8,484 nucleotides of DNA, taken from the NCBI GenBank assembly GCA_949511925.1, contig CATEYX010000092.1, positions 1-8,484 of the forward strand, written 5' to 3'. Positions 1 to 7,859 of the stretch are shown here, piece by piece (within the stretch, counting starts at the first letter, position 1; each line of letters starts with the position of its first letter). The notes under the pieces are model-generated. The model worked only from the letters and a program-made list of their open reading frames with translations. It did not search any database and had not been told where the DNA came from. The position numbers and the translations under genes were made by a program. This DNA is from Cryomorphaceae bacterium (GTDB lineage: Bacteria > Bacteroidota > Bacteroidia > Flavobacteriales > BACL11).

Positions 1-1023
1 ATGTTTGCAGTTGAAAATAATAACGGAAACTATCGATATAAACTATTTTCAATTTTAGAAGATGACAAATACAATCCCAATGATCTTGGGTTTTTATATG
101 CTAATAATGAAATTACCAATGGAATAGATTTAGGATATGAGCAGCTCACAAAAAATAAAAAATTTATCTTTAGAAAACATTACTTATTTGTTAGACATAA
201 GACTTTGTTTACTGATAATAAATTTGTCAATTTAGAAATTGAAGCAGAAAATAAGTTTATGTTAAATAATTACCTCTTTCTTATGCTAAAAATCGTTGCA
301 AATCCCTATGAGAAAGATGACTATTATGAAGCAAGAACAAATGACCTTAGCAATCCTGTAAAGAGATCTAAATCTATTAATATTGGAGGATATATGTCAA
401 GCGATTATAGAAATAAATTTGCTTTAGACTTTGGAACTGGTGGAATAATAAAACCATTATACTCAGGTCTTGAATTTAGATGGAGAGTATCTCCTAGATA
501 CAGATTTAATGATAAAATTTCTGTTGTATATGTTTTATCAGTTAAAAACAGATATAATGATATTGGATATATTGATGATTTTGTTGATAATGATAATATC
601 TCTAAGCCAATATTATCTTTAAGAAACACACACATGATAACAAATGTATTTAGAGGAAACTATATCGTAAACAATAAGATTGATTTATCTTTCAAATTAA
701 GATACCATATAGATCAAGTACAAAATTTAAAATTTCAAACATTAAATAATAATGGTTATCTAGAGCCAACCTCAATTGAAAATACTCAAGAGAGTGAGTA
801 TAATATCAATTATACAACATGGACATCAGATCTAGCTTTAAATTGGAGGTTCGCGCCTGGCAGTCAATTAAGTCTAGTTTGGAAAAATGCTATCAATAAT
901 GAAGATAATATCTTAATAAATCATTGGTCTAATAATGTAGAAGAAACATTTAACTTAGCGCAACAAAACAGTGTTTCTTTAAAAGTTATTTATTATTTAG
1001 ATTACCTTTACCTCAGAAAATGA
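1..1023 (+). CDS. DUF5916 family outer-membrane-type protein, C-terminal part (5' truncated)
   Basis: The visible 340 residues look like the C-terminal half of a DUF5916 protein. Full-length members usually run about 700-900 residues, with a signal peptide and a family-9 carbohydrate-binding-like domain before the DUF5916 region; those parts would lie upstream of the window. What is visible is rich in alternating aromatic and polar strands (for example YRFNDKISVVYVLSV and LDLALNWRF-like stretches), as expected of an outer-membrane beta-barrel. The ending is typical of the family: a WRFAPGSQLSLVWKN stretch near residues 282-296, then SLKVIYYLDYLYL just before the stop. The ATG at position 1 is probably an internal methionine, because a 340-residue product would lack both the export signal and the N-terminal domain. 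The stop codon overlaps the start of the ABC ATPase gene (ATGA), so the two are probably co-transcribed. The family's biochemical function is unknown. Confidence 0.8.
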   Translation: MFAVENNNGNYRYKLFSILEDDKYNPNDLGFLYANNEITNGIDLGYEQLTKNKKFIFRKHYLFVRHKTLFTDNKFVNLEIEAENKFMLNNYLFLMLKIVANPYEKDDYYEARTNDLSNPVKRSKSINIGGYMSSDYRNKFALDFGTGGIIKPLYSGLEFRWRVSPRYRFNDKISVVYVLSVKNRYNDIGYIDDFVDNDNISKPILSLRNTHMITNVFRGNYIVNNKIDLSFKLRYHIDQVQNLKFQTLNNNGYLEPTSIENTQESEYNINYTTWTSDLALNWRFAPGSQLSLVWKNAINNEDNILINHWSNNVEETFNLAQQNSVSLKVIYYLDYLYLRK

Positions 1024-1670
1024 TAAAAGCGAATAACATACAATACTCATACGGAAAGCTTGAGGTTTTAAAAGGAGTAAATCTTCATATTAAAAAAGGA
1101 GAGTTTGTATCTATAACTGGAACGTCAGGAGCAGGAAAAACTACGCTATTACAATTACTAGGTACACTAGATGAAATTCAAAAAGGTTCTCTAATAATTA
1201 ACAATAAAGAAGTAAATACATTAAGCCAAAAAGAGCTAGCTAGTTTTAGAAATAAGGAGATTGGTTTTGTATTTCAATTTCATAATTTATTAGTTGAATT
1301 TACAGCTTTAGAAAATGTGTGCTTACCTGCTTTTATTGGAGGAACAGATAAAAAAAAGGCAGAACAAAAAGGATTGGAGCTATTAGCATTACTTGGACTA
1401 ACAGACAGAGCAAATCATAAGCCTGACGAACTATCAGGTGGAGAACAACAAAGAGTAGCAGTTGCTAGAGCATTAATCAATTCCCCCTCTATCATTTTAG
1501 CTGATGAGCCTTCAGGAAATTTAGATTCCAAAAATGCAGAAGAATTACACAATTTATTACTTAAGTTAAATAAAGAATTAGGACAAACCTTTGTTATAAT
1601 TACTCACAACAAGGAGTTAGCTAATTTAGGTAGCAGAAAACTTGAAATGAAAGACGGAAAAATAATTTAA
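1020..1670 (+). CDS. lolD: LolD-like ABC transporter ATP-binding protein
   Basis: This is a complete 216-residue ABC ATPase of the LolD/MacB/FtsE type. Visible motifs are Walker A GTSGAGKT (34-41), Q-loop Gln86, signature LSGGEQQR (138-145), Walker B IILADEP (158-164) with Glu163, D-loop SGNLDS (165-170) and H-loop His196. The segment after the Q-loop, FQFHNLLVEFTALENV (85-100), closely resembles the LolD consensus FQFHHLLPEFTALENV. In LolCDE the ATPase drives release of lipoproteins from the inner membrane for transfer to the outer membrane. The length is slightly below E. coli LolD (about 233). No LolC/LolE permease gene is in the window, so the partner must be encoded elsewhere, which is common for lolD in Bacteroidota. 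The start ATG overlaps the upstream stop, which suggests translational coupling. A MacB-type ATPase serving another permease is the main alternative. Confidence 0.85.
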   Translation: MIKANNIQYSYGKLEVLKGVNLHIKKGEFVSITGTSGAGKTTLLQLLGTLDEIQKGSLIINNKEVNTLSQKELASFRNKEIGFVFQFHNLLVEFTALENVCLPAFIGGTDKKKAEQKGLELLALLGLTDRANHKPDELSGGEQQRVAVARALINSPSIILADEPSGNLDSKNAEELHNLLLKLNKELGQTFVIITHNKELANLGSRKLEMKDGKII

Positions 1671-1682
1671 TTCAAAAAATAC

Positions 1683-1709
1683 ACTATTTCTAGTAAATAG
1701 TTTAATTTT
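1683..1709 (+). terminator. Weak hairpin with T-rich tail after the ABC ATPase gene
   Basis: ACTATTT (1683-1689) and AAATAGT (1695-1701) form a perfect 7-bp inverted repeat around a 5-base loop. It is preceded by an A-run (1674-1679) and followed by TTTAATTTT. The stem has only one G-C pair, so it would be weak. It lies 12 bases after the stop of the ABC ATPase gene and may end that transcript. In DNA this AT-rich, chance formation is possible. Confidence 0.3.
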
Positions 1710-1710
1710 G
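1703..1710 (+). promoter_or_regulatory. Possible Bacteroidota -7 element before the BatA-like gene
   Basis: TAATTTTG matches the Bacteroidota -7 consensus TAnnTTTG exactly and ends 7 bases before the ATG at 1718. No TTG-type -33 element is visible at the expected distance (around 1680-1685), so this is only half a promoter. If it works, transcription would begin at or just before the start codon and give a leaderless or nearly leaderless message. It overlaps the right arm and tail of the hairpin at 1683-1709. Confidence 0.3.
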
Positions 1711-1717
1711 CACTTTG

Positions 1718-3742
1718 ATGAGATTTCAAAACCCACAACTGCTTTACTTCCTCTTTGCGATAGCAATTCCGATTCTCATTCACCTATTTAACTTTCGTAA
1801 ACACAAAATAATTTACTTTAGTAGTATTCGTTTTTTAAAAGAAATTAAAGAAGATAATCGGAAAAAATCCAACTTAAAAAACTTACTGATTCTCCTTAGC
1901 AGAATACTTGCAATTAGTTGTCTAGTACTTGCTTTTGCAAAACCTTACATTCCAATTAACAGCAAAAATAAAACAACAAGTAATGTCTTTATTTATGTAG
2001 ATAATTCCTTTAGTATGGATGCTGAAAGTATAGACGGAAGATTACTGTCTATTGCAAAAGAAAAGGCAAGAAGTATAAGTAAAACCTACCCTACTGAAAC
2101 TAATTTTTGGATTATAAACAATGATTTTTTAGCCCAACATAATAATAGTAATAATTCTAATGAGATTGCAATCCAAATTGATGGTATTAAAACATCAGCC
2201 CATAGTAAAAGCTTAAACCAAATTGTAAATAGGCAAGCTAGCTTAAATAATGAAAACGCGCATCTATATATCATTTCTGATATGCAAATTAGCGGTTTAC
2301 AAGTAGAGGAGTTAAATAATTTAGACATCAATACTTCTCTTTTCTTAATTCCGATTACTTCTAATAAAAACAATAATATCAGTATTGACAGTTGCTGGAT
2401 AAATACACCTGTATTTAGTAATGATCAGGAGATTTCTGTTTATGCTACTATTACTAATCAATCCGAAAACACACTAAATGACCAAGCTGTTTTTTTAAAA
2501 ATAAACAAAAAGCAAAAATCTCAACAATACATCAACTTAAAAGCAAACGAAAGTAAAATAATTAGTTTTACATTTATGCCAGAGAACACTGCAATACAAG
2601 AAGGTTTAATACAAATAAACGACCACCCAATATCCTTTGATAACAACCGATACTTCACTCTTAAAAACTCAAATAAAGTAGCTGTTCTTTGCATTAACTC
2701 CTTTGGAAATAATACTGCAATCACTACCTTATTTAGCAATGATACATCACTATTCAACTTTAAGAATACTACAGATAAAAATATAGATTTCAATGCGTTA
2801 AAACAGCAAGATATTATTTTGATTAATGAGGTTCATAAATTTAGTTCTGGACTTATTAATAGCTTAAATACTTTCACTAAAAATGGAGGGAGTATCGCTA
2901 TTTTTCCACCCAAAGAAATTGACTTAACAAGCTATAATAATACTTTAAAACAATTAGGGACTGCTCCATTTTCAGAATTAAAAACTCAATCAATTTTACT
3001 CGAAAATATTAATATAAAACACCCTATTTACAAACAAGTATTTGAAGGAAAATTAGATAAAATTAACTTTCCAGAAATAAAGAAATACTACCCAATAATT
3101 TCTCAAAAAAACACGAATAGTATTGCTCTTTTGACTCAAGAAAACAAGGCAGAATTCTTATCTGTATTCGCTAAAGGAAAAGGATCAATCTATCTTTTTA
3201 ATAGCCCACTTAACATCAAATTTAATAACTTTAGCAATCATGCACTATTCGTACCTACTCTACTGAACATAGCAACTTCCTCGATCAGAACTGAATCTAT
3301 TTATAACACAATTAGTTCAGAGGATTATTTTATCAGTAATGCAATAAAAAATAGTAATTCCTTAATTCATCTTAAAAATGATAAGATAGATATCATTCCT
3401 ACTCAAAAAACATATTTAGGAAAGCAAGTGTTTTACACTCATAATCAAGTTTCTGAAAACGGAATTTACACAGTTGAGATTGAAGAACAAATGATAGATG
3501 CAATTGCCTATAACTATACTACAACAGAAAGCAAGAGTGAAGCGCTAACAATAAGTGAATTAAAGAATTGGAAAGACAGTGTCGCTTTAGAAAACATACA
3601 AATAATTAGTGGAAATACAAAATCACTAATTGCTTCAATAAATAGTAGCCAAAAAGCAAAAGAATTATGGAAAATAGTATTAATTCTTTCACTGCTATTT
3701 TTTGCAACTGAAATACTACTTATTAAATTGATAAAATCATGA
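1718..3742 (+). CDS. BatA-type double-transmembrane protein with vWA-like and GATase1-like regions
   Basis: This 674-residue protein starts with the BatA double-transmembrane module: MRFQNPQLLYFLFAIAIPILIHLF (helix about 5-25), a basic loop with FRKHK, and a second helix about 55-76. A vWA-like region follows, with a DNSFS metal-site motif (Asp95, Ser97, Ser99) and a later YIISDM strand (Asp188). Residues about 220-310 look like an Ig/CARDB-type beta domain. Residues about 320-520 look like a class-I glutamine-amidotransferase-like fold (VAVLCINSF, QQDIILINE, FTKNGGSIAIFPP) without a clear catalytic triad. A final hydrophobic helix (about 650-669) anchors the C terminus. I chose ATG 1718 over the TTG directly before it because MRFQNPQLLY matches the usual N terminus of the family. 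BatA relatives act in the Bat/MoxR envelope systems of Bacteroidota; the role of this long form is not known. Its stop overlaps the start of the next gene by 4 bases (ATGA). Confidence 0.85.
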   Translation: MRFQNPQLLYFLFAIAIPILIHLFNFRKHKIIYFSSIRFLKEIKEDNRKKSNLKNLLILLSRILAISCLVLAFAKPYIPINSKNKTTSNVFIYVDNSFSMDAESIDGRLLSIAKEKARSISKTYPTETNFWIINNDFLAQHNNSNNSNEIAIQIDGIKTSAHSKSLNQIVNRQASLNNENAHLYIISDMQISGLQVEELNNLDINTSLFLIPITSNKNNNISIDSCWINTPVFSNDQEISVYATITNQSENTLNDQAVFLKINKKQKSQQYINLKANESKIISFTFMPENTAIQEGLIQINDHPISFDNNRYFTLKNSNKVAVLCINSFGNNTAITTLFSNDTSLFNFKNTTDKNIDFNALKQQDIILINEVHKFSSGLINSLNTFTKNGGSIAIFPPKEIDLTSYNNTLKQLGTAPFSELKTQSILLENINIKHPIYKQVFEGKLDKINFPEIKKYYPIISQKNTNSIALLTQENKAEFLSVFAKGKGSIYLFNSPLNIKFNNFSNHALFVPTLLNIATSSIRTESIYNTISSEDYFISNAIKNSNSLIHLKNDKIDIIPTQKTYLGKQVFYTHNQVSENGIYTVEIEEQMIDAIAYNYTTTESKSEALTISELKNWKDSVALENIQIISGNTKSLIASINSSQKAKELWKIVLILSLLFFATEILLIKLIKS

Positions 3743-5025
3743 ATTTACTAATTAAGTCGGCCAAAATAATTGATACTAATTCAAAGTACCATAATAAGAT
3801 AATGGATATATTTATCAAGGATGGAAAGATTGAGAAAATTGCCAAGTCAATTAAATCCTGCAAGGAATCATTAGCGAATGGAACAGAAATTGAATATTCA
3901 GCCAATAATTTGCATATATCACCTGGTTGGTTCGATTTACATGCCAATTTTTCGGAACCAGGAAACGAACAAAAAGAAACATTAGAAAGTGGTAGTAAAG
4001 CAGCAGCAAAAGGAGGTTTTACTGGGGTAATGATAATGCCAAACACTACTCCAAGTCTAGATAATAAAGGAATGATCAAATTCATTCAAAATTCAACAAC
4101 AGGAAATATTGTTGATATCCTACCTGCCGGTAACTTAACAAAGAAACAAGAGGGTAACGATATAGTTGAAATGCACGATATGAAAAAGGCTGGTTGCCTT
4201 GCCTTTACTGATGACAAACAATCCATCAAAAGAAATGAAGTACTCAAAATTGCCCTACTATACGCTAAGGATTGCAATGCTTTAATAATGAACTATCCTA
4301 ATGAAAATAGCATAGCCAATAATGGCTATATGCATGAAGGAGCTGTAAGCACAAAACTGGGACTAAAAGGAATTCCTGCTCTGGCAGAGGAAATGATGGT
4401 GGATAGAGATATTAGCATCTGCGAATACACTAATAGTCGTTTTCATCTTAGCTACCTAAGTACAAAAGGGAGTGCTGAAAAAATGAAAAAAGCAAAATCA
4501 AAAGGATTAAATATTACTGCAGATGTTGCACTTCATAATCTCTTTTTAACAGATGAAGCTATTAATAACTTTGATACTCGCTACAAAGTAATGCCTCCTT
4601 TAAGAACTAAAAAAGATAATAAAGCATTAATAAAAGCATTAAAGGAAGGAACTATTGATGTAATAACAACTGACCATAGCCCACAAGATGACGAACATAA
4701 GAGAGTAGAGTTTGATAATGCTGCAGATGGAATAATCGGATTAGAATCAGCATTTGGACTTTTAGGAAAACACCTACTTCCTCAACTTGGATTAAGTCAG
4801 CTAATTGAAAAGATAGCGATAAATCCAAGAAAGGTACTAGGGATAAATAACGCTACATTAAAAGAAGGGAATACAGCAAACATCACTTTATTTAATCCTG
4901 ATTTAGAATGGGAATTCACAAAAGAAGATATAAGATCAAAATCGAATAATACGCCATTCTTGGGAGAAAAGCTAAAAGGGAAAGCATTAGCTATCTTTAA
5001 TAACGGAAAATTTAAAAAGTGTTAA
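3739..5025 (+). CDS. pyrC: Dihydroorotase-family protein, probably non-catalytic (PyrC'-like)
   Basis: The 428-residue length and overall sequence fit class I dihydroorotases, the amidohydrolases that interconvert carbamoyl-aspartate and dihydroorotate in pyrimidine synthesis. Family landmarks are kept: PGWFDLHANFSEPG (62-75), MPNTTP (100-105), AFTDD (155-159), EGAVSTKLGLKGIPALAEE (200-218), KVMPPLR (283-289), TTDHSP (310-315) and GLESAFG (334-340). However, the active site is eroded. The usual HxHLREPG reads HANFSEPG (His68, Asn70, Ser72). The third metal-ligand His is replaced in IMNYPNE (Asn185), the fourth in FHLSYLST (Tyr239), and the DHAPH histidine is Gln316. Asp158, Asp312 and Asn102 remain. 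The frame is intact, so this is not a decaying pseudogene. By analogy with the inactive PyrC' of pseudomonads, which supports aspartate transcarbamoylase assembly, a structural role is plausible. ATG 3739 overlaps the upstream stop, suggesting translational coupling to the BatA-like gene. Confidence 0.85.
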   Translation: MNLLIKSAKIIDTNSKYHNKIMDIFIKDGKIEKIAKSIKSCKESLANGTEIEYSANNLHISPGWFDLHANFSEPGNEQKETLESGSKAAAKGGFTGVMIMPNTTPSLDNKGMIKFIQNSTTGNIVDILPAGNLTKKQEGNDIVEMHDMKKAGCLAFTDDKQSIKRNEVLKIALLYAKDCNALIMNYPNENSIANNGYMHEGAVSTKLGLKGIPALAEEMMVDRDISICEYTNSRFHLSYLSTKGSAEKMKKAKSKGLNITADVALHNLFLTDEAINNFDTRYKVMPPLRTKKDNKALIKALKEGTIDVITTDHSPQDDEHKRVEFDNAADGIIGLESAFGLLGKHLLPQLGLSQLIEKIAINPRKVLGINNATLKEGNTANITLFNPDLEWEFTKEDIRSKSNNTPFLGEKLKGKALAIFNNGKFKKC

Positions 5026-5044
5026 TCTAACATTATCCTTTTTT
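5014..5044. terminator. Possible bidirectional terminator across the convergent stop codons
   Basis: AGTGTTA (5018-5024) pairs with TAACATT (5028-5034) around an ATC loop, giving 7 pairs including one G-U. On the plus strand a run of six T follows at 5039-5044. On the minus strand the A-run 5014-5018 gives five U directly after the stem, and it could also pair with the T-run. The hairpin contains both stop codons of the flanking convergent genes. The stem is AU-rich and short, so termination would be modest. Confidence 0.4.
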
Positions 5045-7841
5045 CTACACTACCGTCATCATACATATAGAATAAAGTTGTTTTACCTAATATCTTATCA
5101 ACTTCAATTTCTCTTCCTAGTAAATCAGTAATTTTTACTAAATTTCTATCTTTTAACATACTGCCATTTTCATCAATTGAAGTGCTGACTGCTGAATCCC
5201 AAAGGTATAAATCATCAATTGCAGCCTCAACTAAACTACCTCCACTTAAGGATCCGTTTGTACTATCAGAAGCAACAAACCTTAATTTAACCTGTGTACT
5301 ATTTAAGCTAATATAATCCTTAACTCTAAAAGCAAATCTTCTCCAACGTGTATCAGAAGTAAGGTTGTTTTCAATACTTTCCCAATTAACACCATCACCA
5401 GTAATAGAAACCTGCCACCAATCAGCATTAGGTTCAGCTCCTGTATTATTAGTAAACCATCTCCAATAACTGAATGCAGGATTCACATAATTTGTAACAT
5501 CATATGTTGGTGAATATAAAGTAGTATGTCCACCATCAATATCATTTTCTCCTATACTTGAACTAGATGAAGTTGCATTACCTGTAAATGCACAATTAGA
5601 ACCGTTTAGTGTATGCTGATAGTCTGGTTGCACCATTGTGTTTGGATCATTTGGATTAACAAATGAACCTATTGGAGTTCCAATTGTCCAGAAACCAGTT
5701 GTTGCATTATCACTTGCATCACCTGTTTGCCAAAAACCAATAGTAAAATCAAAATCTTCTTCCTCTTCTAATTCATAACCAATCATTATAAAATAAGGAA
5801 CATTAGCAAAATTATTTGGTGTTTTATTTGCTGAGAAAGGAGTTATTCCAGAGCTAAAACCATAATTATCTTCTAAAGAAATATAATATGCAACAATACT
5901 ACCAGCTACTTGTGATGGTATTTGTCCTATGTAGTTACTCCCAGTTTGAGTCATAGCTAAAGGCGACCAGTTAGTATCAGTATTTAATCTGTAATAGCAG
6001 TCTACTGATCCCAAAGCCCAAGGATAAGTTAACTGAATGTTTGCATTAATAGGTATGTTTGTAATAGCAATTGATGAAGCAACTGGTGTGTGAATAATGA
6101 CAGCGTTAGAAATCAATGTAATGCCATGTAAAGCAAAGGCGCTTACAATTGCAATATCGTTTGGGGTTCCGTTTGTTAAATTTGCATCGTTATCATCTGC
6201 ATACAACACTTCTAATAGAATATCTGTAAATATAACACCTTCGTTACCATTTGCTCCATCAGGACCGTTATCATATAAGTATTTAAATAAGTCGATTGTT
6301 TGTTGCATATCACCTAAATTCAAATATGTATCCCAAAATGCACCAGCAATAATTTCACCATCAGCATGAACTTCTCCTACTAAATCTTGGGGATAAACCT
6401 TTTTGTTAATATCAAAACGCCTTACATATCCCAAAGGATTATTCTGATAAAAACCAATACCCAAAATAGGATCCTCAGTAAGCGTAAAAGCCCAAACATC
6501 AGCAAAACCTTCATTTAATCCTCCATTTTGCATTCCAGAGCCATTATTATATCGATAACTATTAATTGCATGTCCATATTCATGATAAACTACATCAGCA
6601 ATTTTACCTGTTGCTTCACAATAATCTGTACCATTAGCTGAAAGTCCTTCTTCATAAAAATTAATAGATGTACCGGCAAAAAAAGCATTACAAGTACCAA
6701 ATTCATCTATATTTGTTTCTAGGGGTTGATTTAAATAACCATTAGCTGGATAATTAGGAAATATATTTAAAAAATGATCATGAATTTCATTAACAGCACG
6801 ATATGCTGTTCTTTCTTGTATAGTAGAATTAGAATTATCAAATGATATAGTATTACTTGCAGAAAGTGCCGCATAAATATCAGGAGTATTTCCATTCGTC
6901 TGAACATCTGAATAGAGTCCTTCTAGTTTATACCTTATCTGCGTTCCAATACCTAAAGGAATATTTACATTTCCGAAAGCATCAGTATAATAATTAGTGC
7001 CTGTTGCTGGATTGTTTGCTTTTAAATGTTTTAGTTTTTCAACTGATGAAGGGTTATAAGGATGTGTAGTATATAATTCTCCAGAAACTGAAGAAACAGC
7101 AGGTGGAGCTTCATACATCACTTCATTTTTACGCATCAACAAAGTAGCATCCTTTGCATCCACATAGCAAGTGTAATGTGCTGGACCCTCTTCTATTCTT
7201 GTTTTAAATTTCACAACATATACTAAGTGATATTCATACTTTCCATTATTAGGGATCGGAAGAATCATTAATTTTTCTTGAATAGAAACATCCGTTATTG
7301 GCTGGTTAATTTGTTGTTGTGCAGCAGAAATTGCTGTGTTTTCATTAATTATTGGATTAATATCAATATTAATGTCATTATAAATATCAAGACCAAAAGC
7401 AATCAATTTATTATCCAAACTTAATTTAGCATATACTTTACTACTAATAACTTCAATATTATTATAAAACTGATTGAAATCAAAATTGATATACTTATCA
7501 TTCTTACTATTAGTCACAAATCTTAAATCAGAAGGTAAAGTAAAAGTTGTATTTGAAAAGAAATTTAACACATCAGTATTAGAACTTCCAGTTAATTGTA
7601 TAGGCTCACCAAATGCCTTATGCGGTTGTTTATTGTTTTCATCAAACATTACAAACCAATTTGGGTTATCAGTTAAAAATGCTTGCCAAACATTACCATC
7701 TCTTAGTTTTTGCTGTATAGTTACATCTAATGGTGAAGCATTGTAATAACGAATTTCATTTTCGTCAATATGCTCATGTTTTGTTGCGTATAATAGACTA
7801 GTGCTTATTGTTAAAATGATAAATAAAATTTTGCTTTTCAT
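5022..7841 (-). CDS. Secreted M36/M4-like zinc metalloprotease with C-terminal sorting-type tail
   Basis: This 939-residue protein begins with a signal peptide (MKSKILFIILTISTSLLYA, cleavage likely after Ala19). I chose the ATG at 7841 because the in-frame TTG at 7862 lies inside the promoter and would put extra residues before the signal peptide. Residues about 85-240 resemble a PepSY/FTP-type propeptide. The catalytic domain has HEYGH (His420, Glu421, His424), the third zinc ligand in LNEGFAD (Glu444), and EVHADGEIIAGAFWD (His492). This arrangement is closest to M36 fungalysin-like peptidases, with M4 thermolysin as the alternative. A later YADDNDANLTNGTPND stretch is typical of bacterial members. 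An acidic linker (EEEED, about 693-697) leads into a MAM- or jelly-roll-like beta domain (about 700-883). The tail holds VKITDLLGREIE (902-913) and YMYDDGSVEKR (925-935), like the short C-terminal sorting segments of Bacteroidota secreted proteins, so T9SS export is inferred. It probably degrades extracellular protein. Confidence 0.85.
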   Translation of the reverse strand: MKSKILFIILTISTSLLYATKHEHIDENEIRYYNASPLDVTIQQKLRDGNVWQAFLTDNPNWFVMFDENNKQPHKAFGEPIQLTGSSNTDVLNFFSNTTFTLPSDLRFVTNSKNDKYINFDFNQFYNNIEVISSKVYAKLSLDNKLIAFGLDIYNDINIDINPIINENTAISAAQQQINQPITDVSIQEKLMILPIPNNGKYEYHLVYVVKFKTRIEEGPAHYTCYVDAKDATLLMRKNEVMYEAPPAVSSVSGELYTTHPYNPSSVEKLKHLKANNPATGTNYYTDAFGNVNIPLGIGTQIRYKLEGLYSDVQTNGNTPDIYAALSASNTISFDNSNSTIQERTAYRAVNEIHDHFLNIFPNYPANGYLNQPLETNIDEFGTCNAFFAGTSINFYEEGLSANGTDYCEATGKIADVVYHEYGHAINSYRYNNGSGMQNGGLNEGFADVWAFTLTEDPILGIGFYQNNPLGYVRRFDINKKVYPQDLVGEVHADGEIIAGAFWDTYLNLGDMQQTIDLFKYLYDNGPDGANGNEGVIFTDILLEVLYADDNDANLTNGTPNDIAIVSAFALHGITLISNAVIIHTPVASSIAITNIPINANIQLTYPWALGSVDCYYRLNTDTNWSPLAMTQTGSNYIGQIPSQVAGSIVAYYISLEDNYGFSSGITPFSANKTPNNFANVPYFIMIGYELEEEEDFDFTIGFWQTGDASDNATTGFWTIGTPIGSFVNPNDPNTMVQPDYQHTLNGSNCAFTGNATSSSSSIGENDIDGGHTTLYSPTYDVTNYVNPAFSYWRWFTNNTGAEPNADWWQVSITGDGVNWESIENNLTSDTRWRRFAFRVKDYISLNSTQVKLRFVASDSTNGSLSGGSLVEAAIDDLYLWDSAVSTSIDENGSMLKDRNLVKITDLLGREIEVDKILGKTTLFYMYDDGSVEKRIMLD

Positions 7842-7859
7842 AATATATTTTTGTTGTTG

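Noticed and set aside
1715..1717. TTG directly before the BatA-like ATG as an alternative start
   Set aside because: The ATG at 1718 gives the family-typical N terminus MRFQNP, and the TTG adds only one residue.
3739..5025. Dihydroorotase gene as a decaying pseudogene
   Set aside because: The frame is full length with no internal stops, family motifs outside the active site are well kept, and the start is embedded in an operon overlap.
6097..6369. Plus-strand open frame of about 90 codons inside the protease gene
   Set aside because: It is antisense to the catalytic domain, lacks recognisable domains or a promoter, and such frames are expected opposite long coding genes. The same applies to the frame at 7474-7746 and to the minus-strand frames at 405-635, 2086-2373, 2521-2793, 3723-4085 and 4086-4277.
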